A stretch of DNA of 64,000 nt from positions 1 through 64,000 of the forward strand of contig CAMTUH010000011.1 of the NCBI GenBank assembly GCA_947084935.1. Direction: 5' to 3'. The stretch comes from CAMTUH01 sp947084935. Its GTDB lineage: Bacteria; Pseudomonadota; Gammaproteobacteria; Coxiellales; Coxiellaceae. Of this stretch, positions 53,193 to 62,320 are shown piece by piece; position 1 is the first letter of the stretch, and every line of letters starts with the position of its first letter. The notes under the pieces are model-generated. The model worked only from the letters and a program-made list of their open reading frames with translations. It was not told the origin of the DNA and did not search any database. Position numbers and translations under genes: made by a program.

Positions 53193-54350
53193 TTAATACC
53201 GCACGCGGCCTTTTATGGAATTTATCTTACCATTATCCAGAACGGTCTCATAGGAAACGCGCAACATCAAGCCAATCACCAAGCAATTGATTAACATGCT
53301 GCTTCCGCCATAACTGATAAAAGGTAAAGTAAGCCCCTTGGTTGGCATAATGCCGACATTCACACCGATGTTTATCGTCGTTTGCAGCCCCAACCACAAG
53401 GCCACCCCATACGACAGATACGCGGAAAATAAATCGTGCTTTTGTTCGGCACGTCTTCCGATCACAAAAATACGTCCAATCAACAGGACAAACAGCACTA
53501 CTATAGCCAGCTCTCCCATGAGTCCCAATTCTTCGGCAATAACGGCGAATAAAAAATCCGTGTGTGCTTCGGGCAGATAAAATAATTTTTGAACGCTGTT
53601 ACCCAACCCCACACCAAATAACCCACCACGGCCGAATGCGATTAATGACTGAGTTAATTGATAACCCGAGCCGAATTGATTATTCCACGGATTTAAAAAC
53701 GTGGTTAACCGCTCTAATCGATAAGGAGAAAAAATCACCAATAAAGTCAGCGCCGCACCCACAAGCAGCAATAAAACAAAAAACGCCCATAAACGAACAC
53801 CCGCCAAGAATAATAAAATCATATACGTGAGCGTGATCACCACCGTTGCACCAAAATCGGGTTCCAACAACAAGAGCCCCGACATAATTAACGTTAAAAT
53901 CATTGGCTTCAAAAAGCCTTTGAGCTCTTGGCGGACTTCTTCTTGATATCTTTGCAAATAACTTGCTAAATACAACACGGCGCAGAGTTTTAAGACCTCA
54001 GATACCTGCAAAGAAATAAATCCCAAATTAATCCATCGACGACTCCCGTTGACGACTTTTCCTATTCCCGGAATTAATACCGCCAGCAATAATGCCAAAC
54101 TCAATAAAAACAGGATTCCACTGAACCGCTTCCACACGTGCAAAGGAATTCGTGTCGTCACCCACGCTAAGGTCAGACCCAGAAGTAAATTCATCGCTTG
54201 GCGATTAAAATAATGAAACGGATACCCGTACTGACGATCGGAAATGACCATCGAAGCGGAAGCGACCATCAGCAGTCCAATGGCTAATAAAGACAAAGTG
54301 ATAATTGCAATCCAGCGATCGTACAGCCAAAAGAAAGATTTAGAACTCAT
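53193..54350 (-). CDS. ftsW: Septal peptidoglycan polymerase FtsW
   Basis: SEDS-family glycosyltransferase that works with FtsI at the septum. The 385-residue product has about ten TM helices and family motifs GLLMVASASMVIS, INLGFISLQVSEVLKL, LLLEPDFGATVVITL (with the catalytic-type Asp) and TKGLTLPFISYGGSS. It shares one base with murD. Confidence 0.96.
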   Translation of the reverse strand: MSSKSFFWLYDRWIAIITLSLLAIGLLMVASASMVISDRQYGYPFHYFNRQAMNLLLGLTLAWVTTRIPLHVWKRFSGILFLLSLALLLAVLIPGIGKVVNGSRRWINLGFISLQVSEVLKLCAVLYLASYLQRYQEEVRQELKGFLKPMILTLIMSGLLLLEPDFGATVVITLTYMILLFLAGVRLWAFFVLLLLVGAALTLLVIFSPYRLERLTTFLNPWNNQFGSGYQLTQSLIAFGRGGLFGVGLGNSVQKLFYLPEAHTDFLFAVIAEELGLMGELAIVVLFVLLIGRIFVIGRRAEQKHDLFSAYLSYGVALWLGLQTTINIGVNVGIMPTKGLTLPFISYGGSSMLINCLVIGLMLRVSYETVLDNGKINSIKGRVRY

Positions 54351-55678
54351 TAAAGCGCTTCCACGGCTTTGATAAAAGTGGTTCCGCGGTGCTCGTAGTT
54401 GGTAAACATATCAAAACTCGCGCACGCCGGGGATAATAAGACACCGTCACCCGCCATCGCCTTTCGATAAGCGACTTCCACGGCCTCTTCCATCGATTTT
54501 GCGCGCGTGATGGGCACAACGGGTTTTAACGCTTTTTCTATGACGGGCGCATCTTCACCAATCAAAATTAACTCCTTAACGAATTTTGATACCGATTCTT
54601 TCAAGGGAGAAAAATCGGCCCCCTTTCCTTGTCCGCCCGCAATAAGAATTAACTTGCCCGGCGTAACTTGTCCGAGACTCATAATCGCCGATATCGTAGC
54701 GCCCACGTTGGTGCCTTTTGAGTCGTTATAATAAGCCACGTTCTGATGTTTCCGAACCCATTGGCACCGATGCGGCAATCCCGAAAATTCGCGAAGAACG
54801 GATAACATCGCGTCCATCGATAACGACACCGCAGAACCCAATGCCAACGCGGCCAATGCATTTAACAAATGATGAGGCGCCTGCAGCGGAAATTCATCGA
54901 CGGCGATGAGTGGTTTTCCGCCCTGCGCCACATAAGCCAGATGATTTTTTTTCATGACTGAAAAATCAACTTCACGATAATTATTTAATCCAAAAGATAA
55001 GGGGCGTTGTTTTCCAAATAATCCCTGCCATATCATCGGCTCATCGGCATTCACAACAGGAATTTCACACTGCTGATAAATACGCTGTTTGGCGAGGGTA
55101 TATTCGCTCATGTTGGCGTAACGATCCAAGTGATCTTGACTGATATTTAATATGGTCGCCGTTTTCGGACGCAACGAAAACGTGGTTTCCAACTGAAAGC
55201 TCGATAATTCCATCAGGTAATAATTCGGCTCAGGAAAGGTAATGCTTTCCAAAGCCGGATCACCGATATTCCCACACACAGCAGCTTTTACCCCCGCTGC
55301 TCGCATCATTTCACCCACCAGCGTAGTCACAGTTGTTTTTCCATTAGACCCCGTAATAGCAATAACCGGACTTTTAATTTCTCGGGCAAATAATTCGATA
55401 TCACCAATAACCGATTTACCCAGCGCCATCTGTTTAGCGATGACTGGTTCTTTTAGCGACACACCAGGACTGACAACAATTTCGGATGCGTTATTTAATA
55501 ACTCCTCAGAAAATCCACCGGTTACTACGGCGACTGTTGGAAATTCCTGAATAAACGCTTTTAATTGCGGCGGTTCTGCACGACTGTCGGTGACCGAAAA
55601 GGGAAGCTGTTTTTTCGCCAAAAACCGCGCACAGGATAGCCCCGTATCTCCTAAACCTACAATAACCACTCTTTTCAT
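54350..55678 (-). CDS. murD: UDP-N-acetylmuramoylalanine-D-glutamate ligase MurD
   Basis: Adds D-Glu to UDP-MurNAc-L-Ala. The 442-residue product starts MKRVVIVGLGDTGLSCARFL, which matches the family start, at ATG 55678. ATP loop ITGSNGKTTVTTLVGEM and YYNDSKGTNVGATISAI are present. The same frame stays open far upstream through the neighbouring repeat to 56020, but that extension is repeat sequence and unlike MurD, so I exclude it. Confidence 0.95.
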   Translation of the reverse strand: MKRVVIVGLGDTGLSCARFLAKKQLPFSVTDSRAEPPQLKAFIQEFPTVAVVTGGFSEELLNNASEIVVSPGVSLKEPVIAKQMALGKSVIGDIELFAREIKSPVIAITGSNGKTTVTTLVGEMMRAAGVKAAVCGNIGDPALESITFPEPNYYLMELSSFQLETTFSLRPKTATILNISQDHLDRYANMSEYTLAKQRIYQQCEIPVVNADEPMIWQGLFGKQRPLSFGLNNYREVDFSVMKKNHLAYVAQGGKPLIAVDEFPLQAPHHLLNALAALALGSAVSLSMDAMLSVLREFSGLPHRCQWVRKHQNVAYYNDSKGTNVGATISAIMSLGQVTPGKLILIAGGQGKGADFSPLKESVSKFVKELILIGEDAPVIEKALKPVVPITRAKSMEEAVEVAYRKAMAGDGVLLSPACASFDMFTNYEHRGTTFIKAVEAL

Positions 55679-55712
55679 GTTTCCCACCAAAAACCAACTA
55701 CCGTAGCACAGC

Positions 55713-55925
55713 TCCCGGCGAAAAGAGGAGCGGGTCCTTTTGCAGGCAAATAAAGCGCATGGCGAAGCGGAATTCGCATGAAGCAAAGCTTCATGCCCGC
55801 TGAGCGCCCGAGCCAATGATGGCGAGGGCAGCTTGCAAGCGGAGCATGGAATGCGCAGCGCCGCAAGGGCCAAAAGCCCGACGAGCCATTGCCGGAAAAA
55901 GGACCCGCTCCTCTTTTCGCCGGGA
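55713..55925. repeat. 213-bp inverted-repeat element between mraY and murD
   Basis: A perfect 29-bp inverted repeat (55713-55741 and 55897-55925, beginning TCCCGGCGAAAAGAGG) encloses about 155 bp that holds further short palindromes (GAAGCAAAGCTTC, GCTTGCAAGC). It starts 8 bp after the mraY stop and ends 35 bp before murD. It looks like a MITE-type element within the essential operon; the RNA should form a long hairpin and may reduce read-through or be processed. Confidence 0.8.
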
Positions 55926-55932
55926 ACTACTG

Positions 55933-57018
55933 CTACCGTAACTTCAGCGTCGCCAACCCACACAAAACCAAAATAAACGTAATAATCCAAAACCGAACAA
56001 TAACGCGCGGTTCTGGCCAACCTTTCAACTCAAAGTGATGGTGCAGAGGCGCCATACGAAACAAGCGTTTCCCGTGTGTTAATTTAAAATAACCCACTTG
56101 CAAAATTACCGACACGGTTTCAGCCACAAAAATACCGCCCATCAATAATAATACTAACTCTTGACGAACCATAACGGCGATAACACCCAACGCCGCGCCC
56201 AAACCCAACGACCCCACGTCTCCCATAAAAACCATCGCCGGATAAGTGTTGTACCACAGAAACCCAAGCCCCGCCCCCACGATGGCACTGCAAAAAACAG
56301 CCACTTCACCCACGCCCGGTATATACGGAATTGTCAAATACTCCGCAAAAACATGATTCCCCGTTAAATAAGCGAATACTCCTAGCGCACCGCCAATCAT
56401 CACCGTTGGCATCAACGCAAGACCATCTAAACCATCCGTTAAATTAACCGCATTACTGCTGCCCACAATCACGAAATACACCCAGGGAATATAAAACCAC
56501 CCCAGCGACAAAGCGACATTTTTACAAAAGGGAATGATGAGTTGATGTTCCGCGCTCACGGTCGCGCTGAAATACAAGTAAACGGCCGCAACAACGCCTA
56601 CAAGCGATTGCAACAAAAATTTCGAGCGCGCGGATAATCCTTTGCTGTTTCGCTTAATGACTTTTCGATAATCATCGATGTATCCAATAACGCCAAAGGC
56701 TACAGTCACCAATAAAGCCACCCACACAAATCGACTGGACAAATCACCCCACAACAAAATACTAATCGCGATAGCCATAATAATTAAAGTGCCCCCCATC
56801 GTGGGCGTGCCGGTTTTTTTCAAATGCGTTTGCGGGCCATCGCTACGCACCATCTGTCCAATTTGCAAAGAGACTAGGCGCTTAATAAAAGGAGGACTGA
56901 ATACCAGTACGATAATCAACGAAGTCAGTGCGCTGACGATCGAACGAAAAGTCAGGTATTGGAAAACACGCAAAACGTGTAAATAATTACTGAGCAGATG
57001 CGTTAACCACAGCAACAT
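55933..57018 (-). CDS. mraY: Phospho-N-acetylmuramoyl-pentapeptide transferase MraY
   Basis: Makes lipid I at the inner membrane. The 361-residue, ten-TM product has KKTGTPTMGGTLIIMAI, FGVIGYIDDYRKV (catalytic Asp pair), NAVNLTDGLDGLA, MVFMGDVGSLGLGAALG and the loop FRMAPLHHHFELKGWPE. It follows murF by 2 bp. Confidence 0.97.
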   Translation of the reverse strand: MLLWLTHLLSNYLHVLRVFQYLTFRSIVSALTSLIIVLVFSPPFIKRLVSLQIGQMVRSDGPQTHLKKTGTPTMGGTLIIMAIAISILLWGDLSSRFVWVALLVTVAFGVIGYIDDYRKVIKRNSKGLSARSKFLLQSLVGVVAAVYLYFSATVSAEHQLIIPFCKNVALSLGWFYIPWVYFVIVGSSNAVNLTDGLDGLALMPTVMIGGALGVFAYLTGNHVFAEYLTIPYIPGVGEVAVFCSAIVGAGLGFLWYNTYPAMVFMGDVGSLGLGAALGVIAVMVRQELVLLLMGGIFVAETVSVILQVGYFKLTHGKRLFRMAPLHHHFELKGWPEPRVIVRFWIITFILVLCGLATLKLR

Positions 57019-57020
57019 CG

Positions 57021-58358
57021 CTAATCCTCTAACAACGCCTGGGTGACTTTATTCATCCCCATGGACTTCGATCCCTTCACCAGTACGGTTGCATTTTCAT
57101 GCAAATAATCTTTGAGCGCCTTCACCAACTCATCTTGCGTATCAAAATGATACGCGTGATTGCCAAAAGCTTGCGCGGCATAACGGCTGTGTGCACCATA
57201 ACAATATAAACGAGTAATGCCAGAACGCAACGCCTCTTCACCAATTGATTGATGAAATTGATCCGTGCCTTCTCCCAGCTCCAACATATCGCCGAAAACC
57301 AATACCGAATCGCCCGCACACCCGGCCAGCACTTTTATCGCGGCGGTAACGGACGAGGGATTAGCGTTGTAACTGTCGTCGATAATCGTGCAGCCGTTAT
57401 AGCCTTTACGCTCGACTAAACGCCCCTTCACCGGGGCAACACTTTCTAACCCAGCTTTTATTGACTCAATAGGTACGTCTAACGTAACGGCTGCTGTCGC
57501 AGCCGCCAGCGCGTTACTGATATTATGCTCACCCATCAAAGGTAAATGCACTTCCATTTCACCCGTTGGCAAAACTAATTGAAATCGGGGACGGCCTTTA
57601 TCGTCGGCACGAATGCCGCTGGCCATGACATCCGCTGAATGGTGAATCCCAAACGTCAACAAGGGTCGAGAACCCAGTAAACTTCGCCACAATGCCGCAT
57701 AGCGATCATCGTTATTAATAATCGCGCAACCGTCTTGCTCCAATCCTCGAAATATTTCTCCTTTAGCACACGCCACACCTTCCAAATCACCAAAACCTTC
57801 CAAATGAGCCGGGCCCGCATTCGTGATGATGGCCACGGCAGGTTTTACTAAATGCGTTAAATAAGCAATCTCCCCCGGATGATTCGCGCCCATTTCAATA
57901 ACGGCGAAATCGTGCTCCGGTTGAAGCCGCAATAAGGTCAACGGCACACCGATATCATTATTAAAGCTACTTTCGCTAGCGAGCACATTCCCGCATTGAC
58001 GAAAGATACTGGCCAACAACGCGCGCGTAGTTGTTTTGCCACAACTTCCCGTGACCGCAATAATAGGGATATTTATCTGTTCCCGATGATAAGCCGCTAA
58101 TTCGGCAAGCGCCAATTTCGAATCGTTGACGCGGATGAGTGATAACGGCGCTTCAACCACATCGCTCACAATAGCGGCTACTGCACCTCGCTCTGCGGCT
58201 TGTTCTATAAAATCGTGCGCATCAAAATTAGGTCCCCGCAGAGCAATAAACAATTCACCGGGTTTAATCGTGCGCGTGTCAGTACTGACGGACACCACAT
58301 CGGCGTCGGGACCGTGCAGGCGCGCCCCTAACCGATCAGCAATGTGAGAGAGCTTCAT
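57021..58358 (-). CDS. murF: UDP-MurNAc-tripeptide-D-Ala-D-Ala ligase MurF
   Basis: Attaches D-Ala-D-Ala to complete the pentapeptide. The 445-residue product has ATP loop VTGSCGKTTTRALLASI, EMGANHPGEIAYL, IIDDSYNANPSSVTAAI and FGDMLELG. I chose ATG 58358, whose ATGA overlaps the murE stop; an ATG four codons earlier (58370) is possible. Its D-Ala-D-Ala substrate must come from a ddl gene elsewhere. Confidence 0.95.
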   Translation of the reverse strand: MKLSHIADRLGARLHGPDADVVSVSTDTRTIKPGELFIALRGPNFDAHDFIEQAAERGAVAAIVSDVVEAPLSLIRVNDSKLALAELAAYHREQINIPIIAVTGSCGKTTTRALLASIFRQCGNVLASESSFNNDIGVPLTLLRLQPEHDFAVIEMGANHPGEIAYLTHLVKPAVAIITNAGPAHLEGFGDLEGVACAKGEIFRGLEQDGCAIINNDDRYAALWRSLLGSRPLLTFGIHHSADVMASGIRADDKGRPRFQLVLPTGEMEVHLPLMGEHNISNALAAATAAVTLDVPIESIKAGLESVAPVKGRLVERKGYNGCTIIDDSYNANPSSVTAAIKVLAGCAGDSVLVFGDMLELGEGTDQFHQSIGEEALRSGITRLYCYGAHSRYAAQAFGNHAYHFDTQDELVKALKDYLHENATVLVKGSKSMGMNKVTQALLED

Positions 58359-59839
58359 TTTCTCGTCCATTTATCTAGGGATCTTTTCACGACGATGGCA
58401 TCATCAAATGGGGTTATTTTATCTCCGACCACCTGAGTGGTTTCATGCCCTTTTCCTGCAATTAAAACGATATCACCAATCACCGCTTTTTGCACGGCAT
58501 ATTGGATAGCTGAATCACGATCCAATTCCACCGTCACCGACGCAACGCGTTTAAGACCGACCTGCATGTCTCGAATAATATTCATCGGCGGTTCTGAACG
58601 CGGATTATCATTAGTCAAAATAACGTGATCGGCAAAGCGTTCGGCAATGGCGGCCATTTGCGGTCGTTTGCCTTTATCCCGATCTCCACCACAACCAATA
58701 ACACCAATCAGCTTACCGTGACAGTGCTCGCGAAGTGCGGTTAATGCTTTCTCTAACGCATCCGGCGTGTGCGCATAATCCACAACCACCAGCGGTTTAT
58801 CCGCACCACCAAAACACTGCATGCGTCCCTTTACCGTTGTTAACTGCGACAATTCCGATAGCGCCGCGGAAAGCGGAACGTTCAACAACCCCAAAACACT
58901 CAACACGGCCAGTAAATTACTGATATTAAAGCGTCCCAACAAAGTCGTCGTCAGTTCACCTTCCCCCCACGGCGTGCTGACTTCAACGCGGAACCCGTTC
59001 GGCATCGAGCTGATTTTTTTCGCTGAAACGGATGGAACGTCGTTTGATCGCTCCGTTGTTGAATAAGCCACAAGACTCAGTTTATCGCGATAATCATGGA
59101 TGATTTTTCGGCCGAGCGCGTCGTCCGCATTCACCACGCCGCAACGCAATCCGGGTTGCTGAAACAGCAATTCTTTCGCGCGCGCGTAATTTTCCATGCT
59201 TTTGTGATAATCCAAATGATCTCGCGATAATTGCGTCAATACCGCCGCAGTAAAATGCACTCCTTGCACGCGGTGTTGATCTAAAGCGTGCGAAGAAACT
59301 TCCATGGCAATGGCTTTTGCGCCTTGCGCGTGCATGTCTGCAAACGCCCGTTGCAATTGTATGGGATCCGGCGTGGTATAATCCGTTTTTTGCAAATCCG
59401 GCAAGAAGCCGTAACCCAAAGTACCTACCACACCACAAGGAATATTTTGTGATTGTAATGCTTGAGCAATAAATTGCGTACACGACGTTTTCCCATTAGT
59501 CCCCGTGACACCAATAATATTCATTTTTTCTGAAGGGTTCCCGTAAAAACGGGCCGCGATTTCTCCGATGCAGTGTTGCAACTTTGCGATGGGAATTATT
59601 GGAATGGTTGTTTGCACCGTTGGTTGATAGTGTTCTGCCTCACATACGATGGCAGCGGCTTTCTTCTCAACGGCGTCGTGAAAATACCGTCGACCGTCCG
59701 TACGCAATCCCGGATAAGCGAGGAAAAGATCGCCAGCGATTATTTTCCGGCTGTCGTCCTGCACACCCGTAACGGCGATATCGGGAATCGGCTCTTGGGC
59801 CAGTCCTTTTAATAGAGGTTTCAAATGCACCGTGTTCAT
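58355..59839 (-). CDS. murE: UDP-MurNAc-L-Ala-D-Glu:meso-DAP ligase MurE
   Basis: Adds the third residue of the stem peptide. The 494-residue product has ATP loop GVTGTNGKTSCTQFIAQAL, EVSSHALDQHRV, VVDYAHTPDALEKAL, and the meso-DAP-recognising DNPR motif in LTNDNPRSEPPM, so it uses diaminopimelate rather than lysine. A promoter candidate lies about 115 bp upstream, and a 460-bp gap separates it from ftsI. Confidence 0.96.
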   Translation of the reverse strand: MNTVHLKPLLKGLAQEPIPDIAVTGVQDDSRKIIAGDLFLAYPGLRTDGRRYFHDAVEKKAAAIVCEAEHYQPTVQTTIPIIPIAKLQHCIGEIAARFYGNPSEKMNIIGVTGTNGKTSCTQFIAQALQSQNIPCGVVGTLGYGFLPDLQKTDYTTPDPIQLQRAFADMHAQGAKAIAMEVSSHALDQHRVQGVHFTAAVLTQLSRDHLDYHKSMENYARAKELLFQQPGLRCGVVNADDALGRKIIHDYRDKLSLVAYSTTERSNDVPSVSAKKISSMPNGFRVEVSTPWGEGELTTTLLGRFNISNLLAVLSVLGLLNVPLSAALSELSQLTTVKGRMQCFGGADKPLVVVDYAHTPDALEKALTALREHCHGKLIGVIGCGGDRDKGKRPQMAAIAERFADHVILTNDNPRSEPPMNIIRDMQVGLKRVASVTVELDRDSAIQYAVQKAVIGDIVLIAGKGHETTQVVGDKITPFDDAIVVKRSLDKWTRK

Positions 59840-59952
59840 GCCCAGATTATAAAGCAGTCAATACCGTAGTGAAACGGGCCTGGCATGATGCCAATAAACA
59901 TACTATACTCTAACGTAGAGACGGATTTCCCAGTATTGCTAACTGAATCAAC

Positions 59953-59981
59953 ATGTTAAGTTGAAGCGGTCAGTTTGTCAA
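59953..59981 (-). promoter_or_regulatory. Sigma-70 promoter upstream of murE
   Basis: A perfect TTGACA (59981-59976), a 17-bp spacer and TAACAT (59958-59953) on the minus strand. It lies in the 460-bp ftsI-murE gap, so murE to ftsW may be transcribed independently of the mraZ promoter. The rest of the gap (about 60000-60196) shows no gene. Confidence 0.65.
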
Positions 59982-60196
59982 AACGGTGTGCCTCGCCCCC
60001 AAACCGGGTGAGCCTGATGTTTTGCATAGATCGCCACGGTTGTGAGATTTGGGTTCGTGTCTAGAATACCGGGGATTCGTCTCGTTATAACGCTTCCTGA
60101 AATAAATTCCCCCACCGCAATGGCCTTAAAAACAAGTGGAATGGGTATATTTATTCATGATGCAACCACATTCGAAGTACTTTGACAATTTTTTGT

Positions 60197-60310
60197 CTAT
60201 TTGAGTGGCATTTTTAATGCCTTCAGAACTTCTTCAGCTAAATCTGAAAATCGAATAGGAATAACGTGAATATATTTGGCGGAATGACGCAAACTAGATT
60301 CAGGGATTAT
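60197..60310 (-). other. Short open frame behind ftsI, possible gene remnant
   Basis: A 37-codon stop-to-stop frame reading PESSLRHSAKYIHVIPIRFS then DLAEEVLKALKMPLK. It looks protein-like (amphipathic end) but has no ATG or GTG start; a TTG occurs inside. It overlaps the last bases of ftsI by 11 bp. It is most likely the tail of a decayed gene. Family not recognised. Confidence 0.25.
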
Positions 60311-61952
60311 TTAAACCATCGGGTGGAATATCTAAAATCCTCAATGCGCTGCTCATGACTTTTGCGAATACGGGTGCCGCCACCAGTCCTCCAAAATGTT
60401 CGCCCTTGGGATCGCGAATAACCACGGCTACAACCAATTCGGGATTACTCACGGGAGCAATGCCAACAAAAGAAGACATATATTGGTTTTTATCATAGCC
60501 GTTGGGGCCTGCAATGTACGCCGTTCCGGTTTTTCCCGCCACGCGATAACCCACGATACTCGCGCGTGTTCCAGTCCCCTTTTTTACCACGGTTTCTAAC
60601 ATGCTAATTACCGCCTGCGCGACGTTTTTCGGTAACACGCGAACACCTGCTGGAGTTTCCGGTAATTTCACGAGTGAAACGGGCTTTTTAACCCCCCCAC
60701 TCGCCAAGATCGCGTATGCCTGCGCTAACTGTACAGTCGTCACCGCAAGCCCATAGCCGTAGGCGGATGTCGCAATCACGCTCGGAAACCAGCTTTCCTG
60801 TGGCACCAACGAACCATCGGATTCACCGGGAAAACCACTGCGCGTACGCGTACCGAATCCCATTAAACGCAACAAATCCCAATACCGTTTCGGCTCCAAC
60901 GACAATAATATTTTCGCCGCAGCAATGTTGCTGGATTTCTGCAGTAATTGCGTCAGCGTTACTACGCCGTAGTTTAAATCATCGCGAATGGTGTAACCGC
61001 CGACGCGCATCCAGCCGGGATTCGCATCAATAGTAGAATTTATCGTGTATTTTCCGCTTTCTAAAGCTAAGGCAATCGTAAAAGGCTTAATCACCGAACC
61101 CGGCTCAAATTGATCGGTAACGGCGCGATTGCGATACCGTGAATCGTGCGATCTCGGACGATTGTTCGGATTATACGACGGCTGATTCACCATCGCTAAA
61201 ATTTCGCCGGTTTTGGCGTTTAGCACCACAATCGAACCGGCATTCGCGCGGTATTGTTCAACGGTTTCTTTGAGCGCGCGATAAGCCGCGTATTGAATGC
61301 GGTGATCCATGCTCAGCGTTAAATCGTGGCCTTGAACCGGTTTTTTCACCAACGCCACGTTCGCAACAACACGACCTAAGCGATCAATCAATACTTCTTT
61401 TTCTCCGGGGATACCGGCCAACCATTGATTATAAGCCAGCTCCAATCCTTCCTGACCGTGATCGTCCACGTTCGTTATTCCCAGCACGTGCGCCGTAATA
61501 TCACCTTCGGGATAATAACGACGATACTCCCGCTGTAAAAAAACACCAGGAATTTGCAGTGCTTTCACACGCTCGCCGACGTAAGGAGGATTACCGCGCT
61601 TGAGATAAATAAACTGACGATCATTGGGTTTCTCCGAATGATTTTCAATAAACGAAATAGGAAGGTTTAGAATTTGCGACAGCGTACGTAATTGCAAAGA
61701 ATCGGCTTGGAACAATTGGGGATTAACCCATACTGAGTCGACTGGGGTGCTGATGGCTAACGGCGACCCCAGTCGGTCAGTAATCATGCCGCGATAAGCC
61801 GGAATATTAACGACACGGAGGATCCTCGCCTTACTTTGTCTCAGTAAAAAGGATCTATCCAGGATGTTTAAATCGATCAAACGCCATAATAATCCGGCTA
61901 TCGCAACGCACAACAACAACCATAAAGTAATTAATCGCCACGAGGCTCGCAC
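60300..61952 (-). CDS. ftsI: Septal transpeptidase FtsI (PBP3)
   Basis: Class B penicillin-binding protein that crosslinks septal peptidoglycan. The 550-residue product has an N-terminal TM (about 7-27), a dimerisation domain, and the transpeptidase motifs SxxK at S286-VIK289 (EPGSVIKPFT), SSN (KSSNIAAAK) and KTGT (VAGKTGTAYIAG). It starts with GTG 61952, preceded by AAGG. It follows ftsL by 5 bp. Confidence 0.96.
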   Translation of the reverse strand: MRASWRLITLWLLLCVAIAGLLWRLIDLNILDRSFLLRQSKARILRVVNIPAYRGMITDRLGSPLAISTPVDSVWVNPQLFQADSLQLRTLSQILNLPISFIENHSEKPNDRQFIYLKRGNPPYVGERVKALQIPGVFLQREYRRYYPEGDITAHVLGITNVDDHGQEGLELAYNQWLAGIPGEKEVLIDRLGRVVANVALVKKPVQGHDLTLSMDHRIQYAAYRALKETVEQYRANAGSIVVLNAKTGEILAMVNQPSYNPNNRPRSHDSRYRNRAVTDQFEPGSVIKPFTIALALESGKYTINSTIDANPGWMRVGGYTIRDDLNYGVVTLTQLLQKSSNIAAAKILLSLEPKRYWDLLRLMGFGTRTRSGFPGESDGSLVPQESWFPSVIATSAYGYGLAVTTVQLAQAYAILASGGVKKPVSLVKLPETPAGVRVLPKNVAQAVISMLETVVKKGTGTRASIVGYRVAGKTGTAYIAGPNGYDKNQYMSSFVGIAPVSNPELVVAVVIRDPKGEHFGGLVAAPVFAKVMSSALRILDIPPDGLNNP

Positions 61953-61957
61953 GCGTT

Positions 61958-62320
61958 TTACCTTGTCGTTTCATTCGCATTTCGATCCTCGACCAAAACA
62001 ATGTCCCGTCCATTTGGGACTTGCATATCCAATTGACGCTGAGCGATTTGCTGAATTCGCGACTGCGTCGACCATGTACTTTGCTCTAACAGTAATTTCC
62101 CCCATTGCACAATTTCCTGTGCTTTTTCTTGTTGTAAATTTTGATACTGAATGAATAATCGTCGATTCAGGTCTTTCAGGTAAACCACACCAAAAGCGGA
62201 GAGCAACAGCAAACACACCAGTGAAACGACGACAAATCTTTTTTTGGGAATCTGAAAAACTCCAATCCGTTTTTCGGACTTCATGCCGTCCGCAGCCATG
62301 ACTCGGGTAATGGTATTCAT
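61958..62320 (-). CDS. ftsL: Cell-division protein FtsL
   Basis: Small bitopic protein that joins FtsB and FtsQ. The 120-residue product has a basic N-terminus, one TM helix (about 29-48, VVVSLVCLLLLSAFGVVYL) and a periplasmic coiled coil (QYQNLQQEKAQEIVQWGKLLLEQ). Identity is supported mainly by topology and position between rsmH and ftsI. Overlaps rsmH by 4 bp. Confidence 0.9.
   Translation of the reverse strand: MNTITRVMAADGMKSEKRIGVFQIPKKRFVVVSLVCLLLLSAFGVVYLKDLNRRLFIQYQNLQQEKAQEIVQWGKLLLEQSTWSTQSRIQQIAQRQLDMQVPNGRDIVLVEDRNANETTR

Noticed and set aside
54350..56020. MurD with about 114 extra N-terminal residues
   Set aside because: The extension is read from the inverted-repeat element and the mraY 3' end, while the family start matches ATG 55678.
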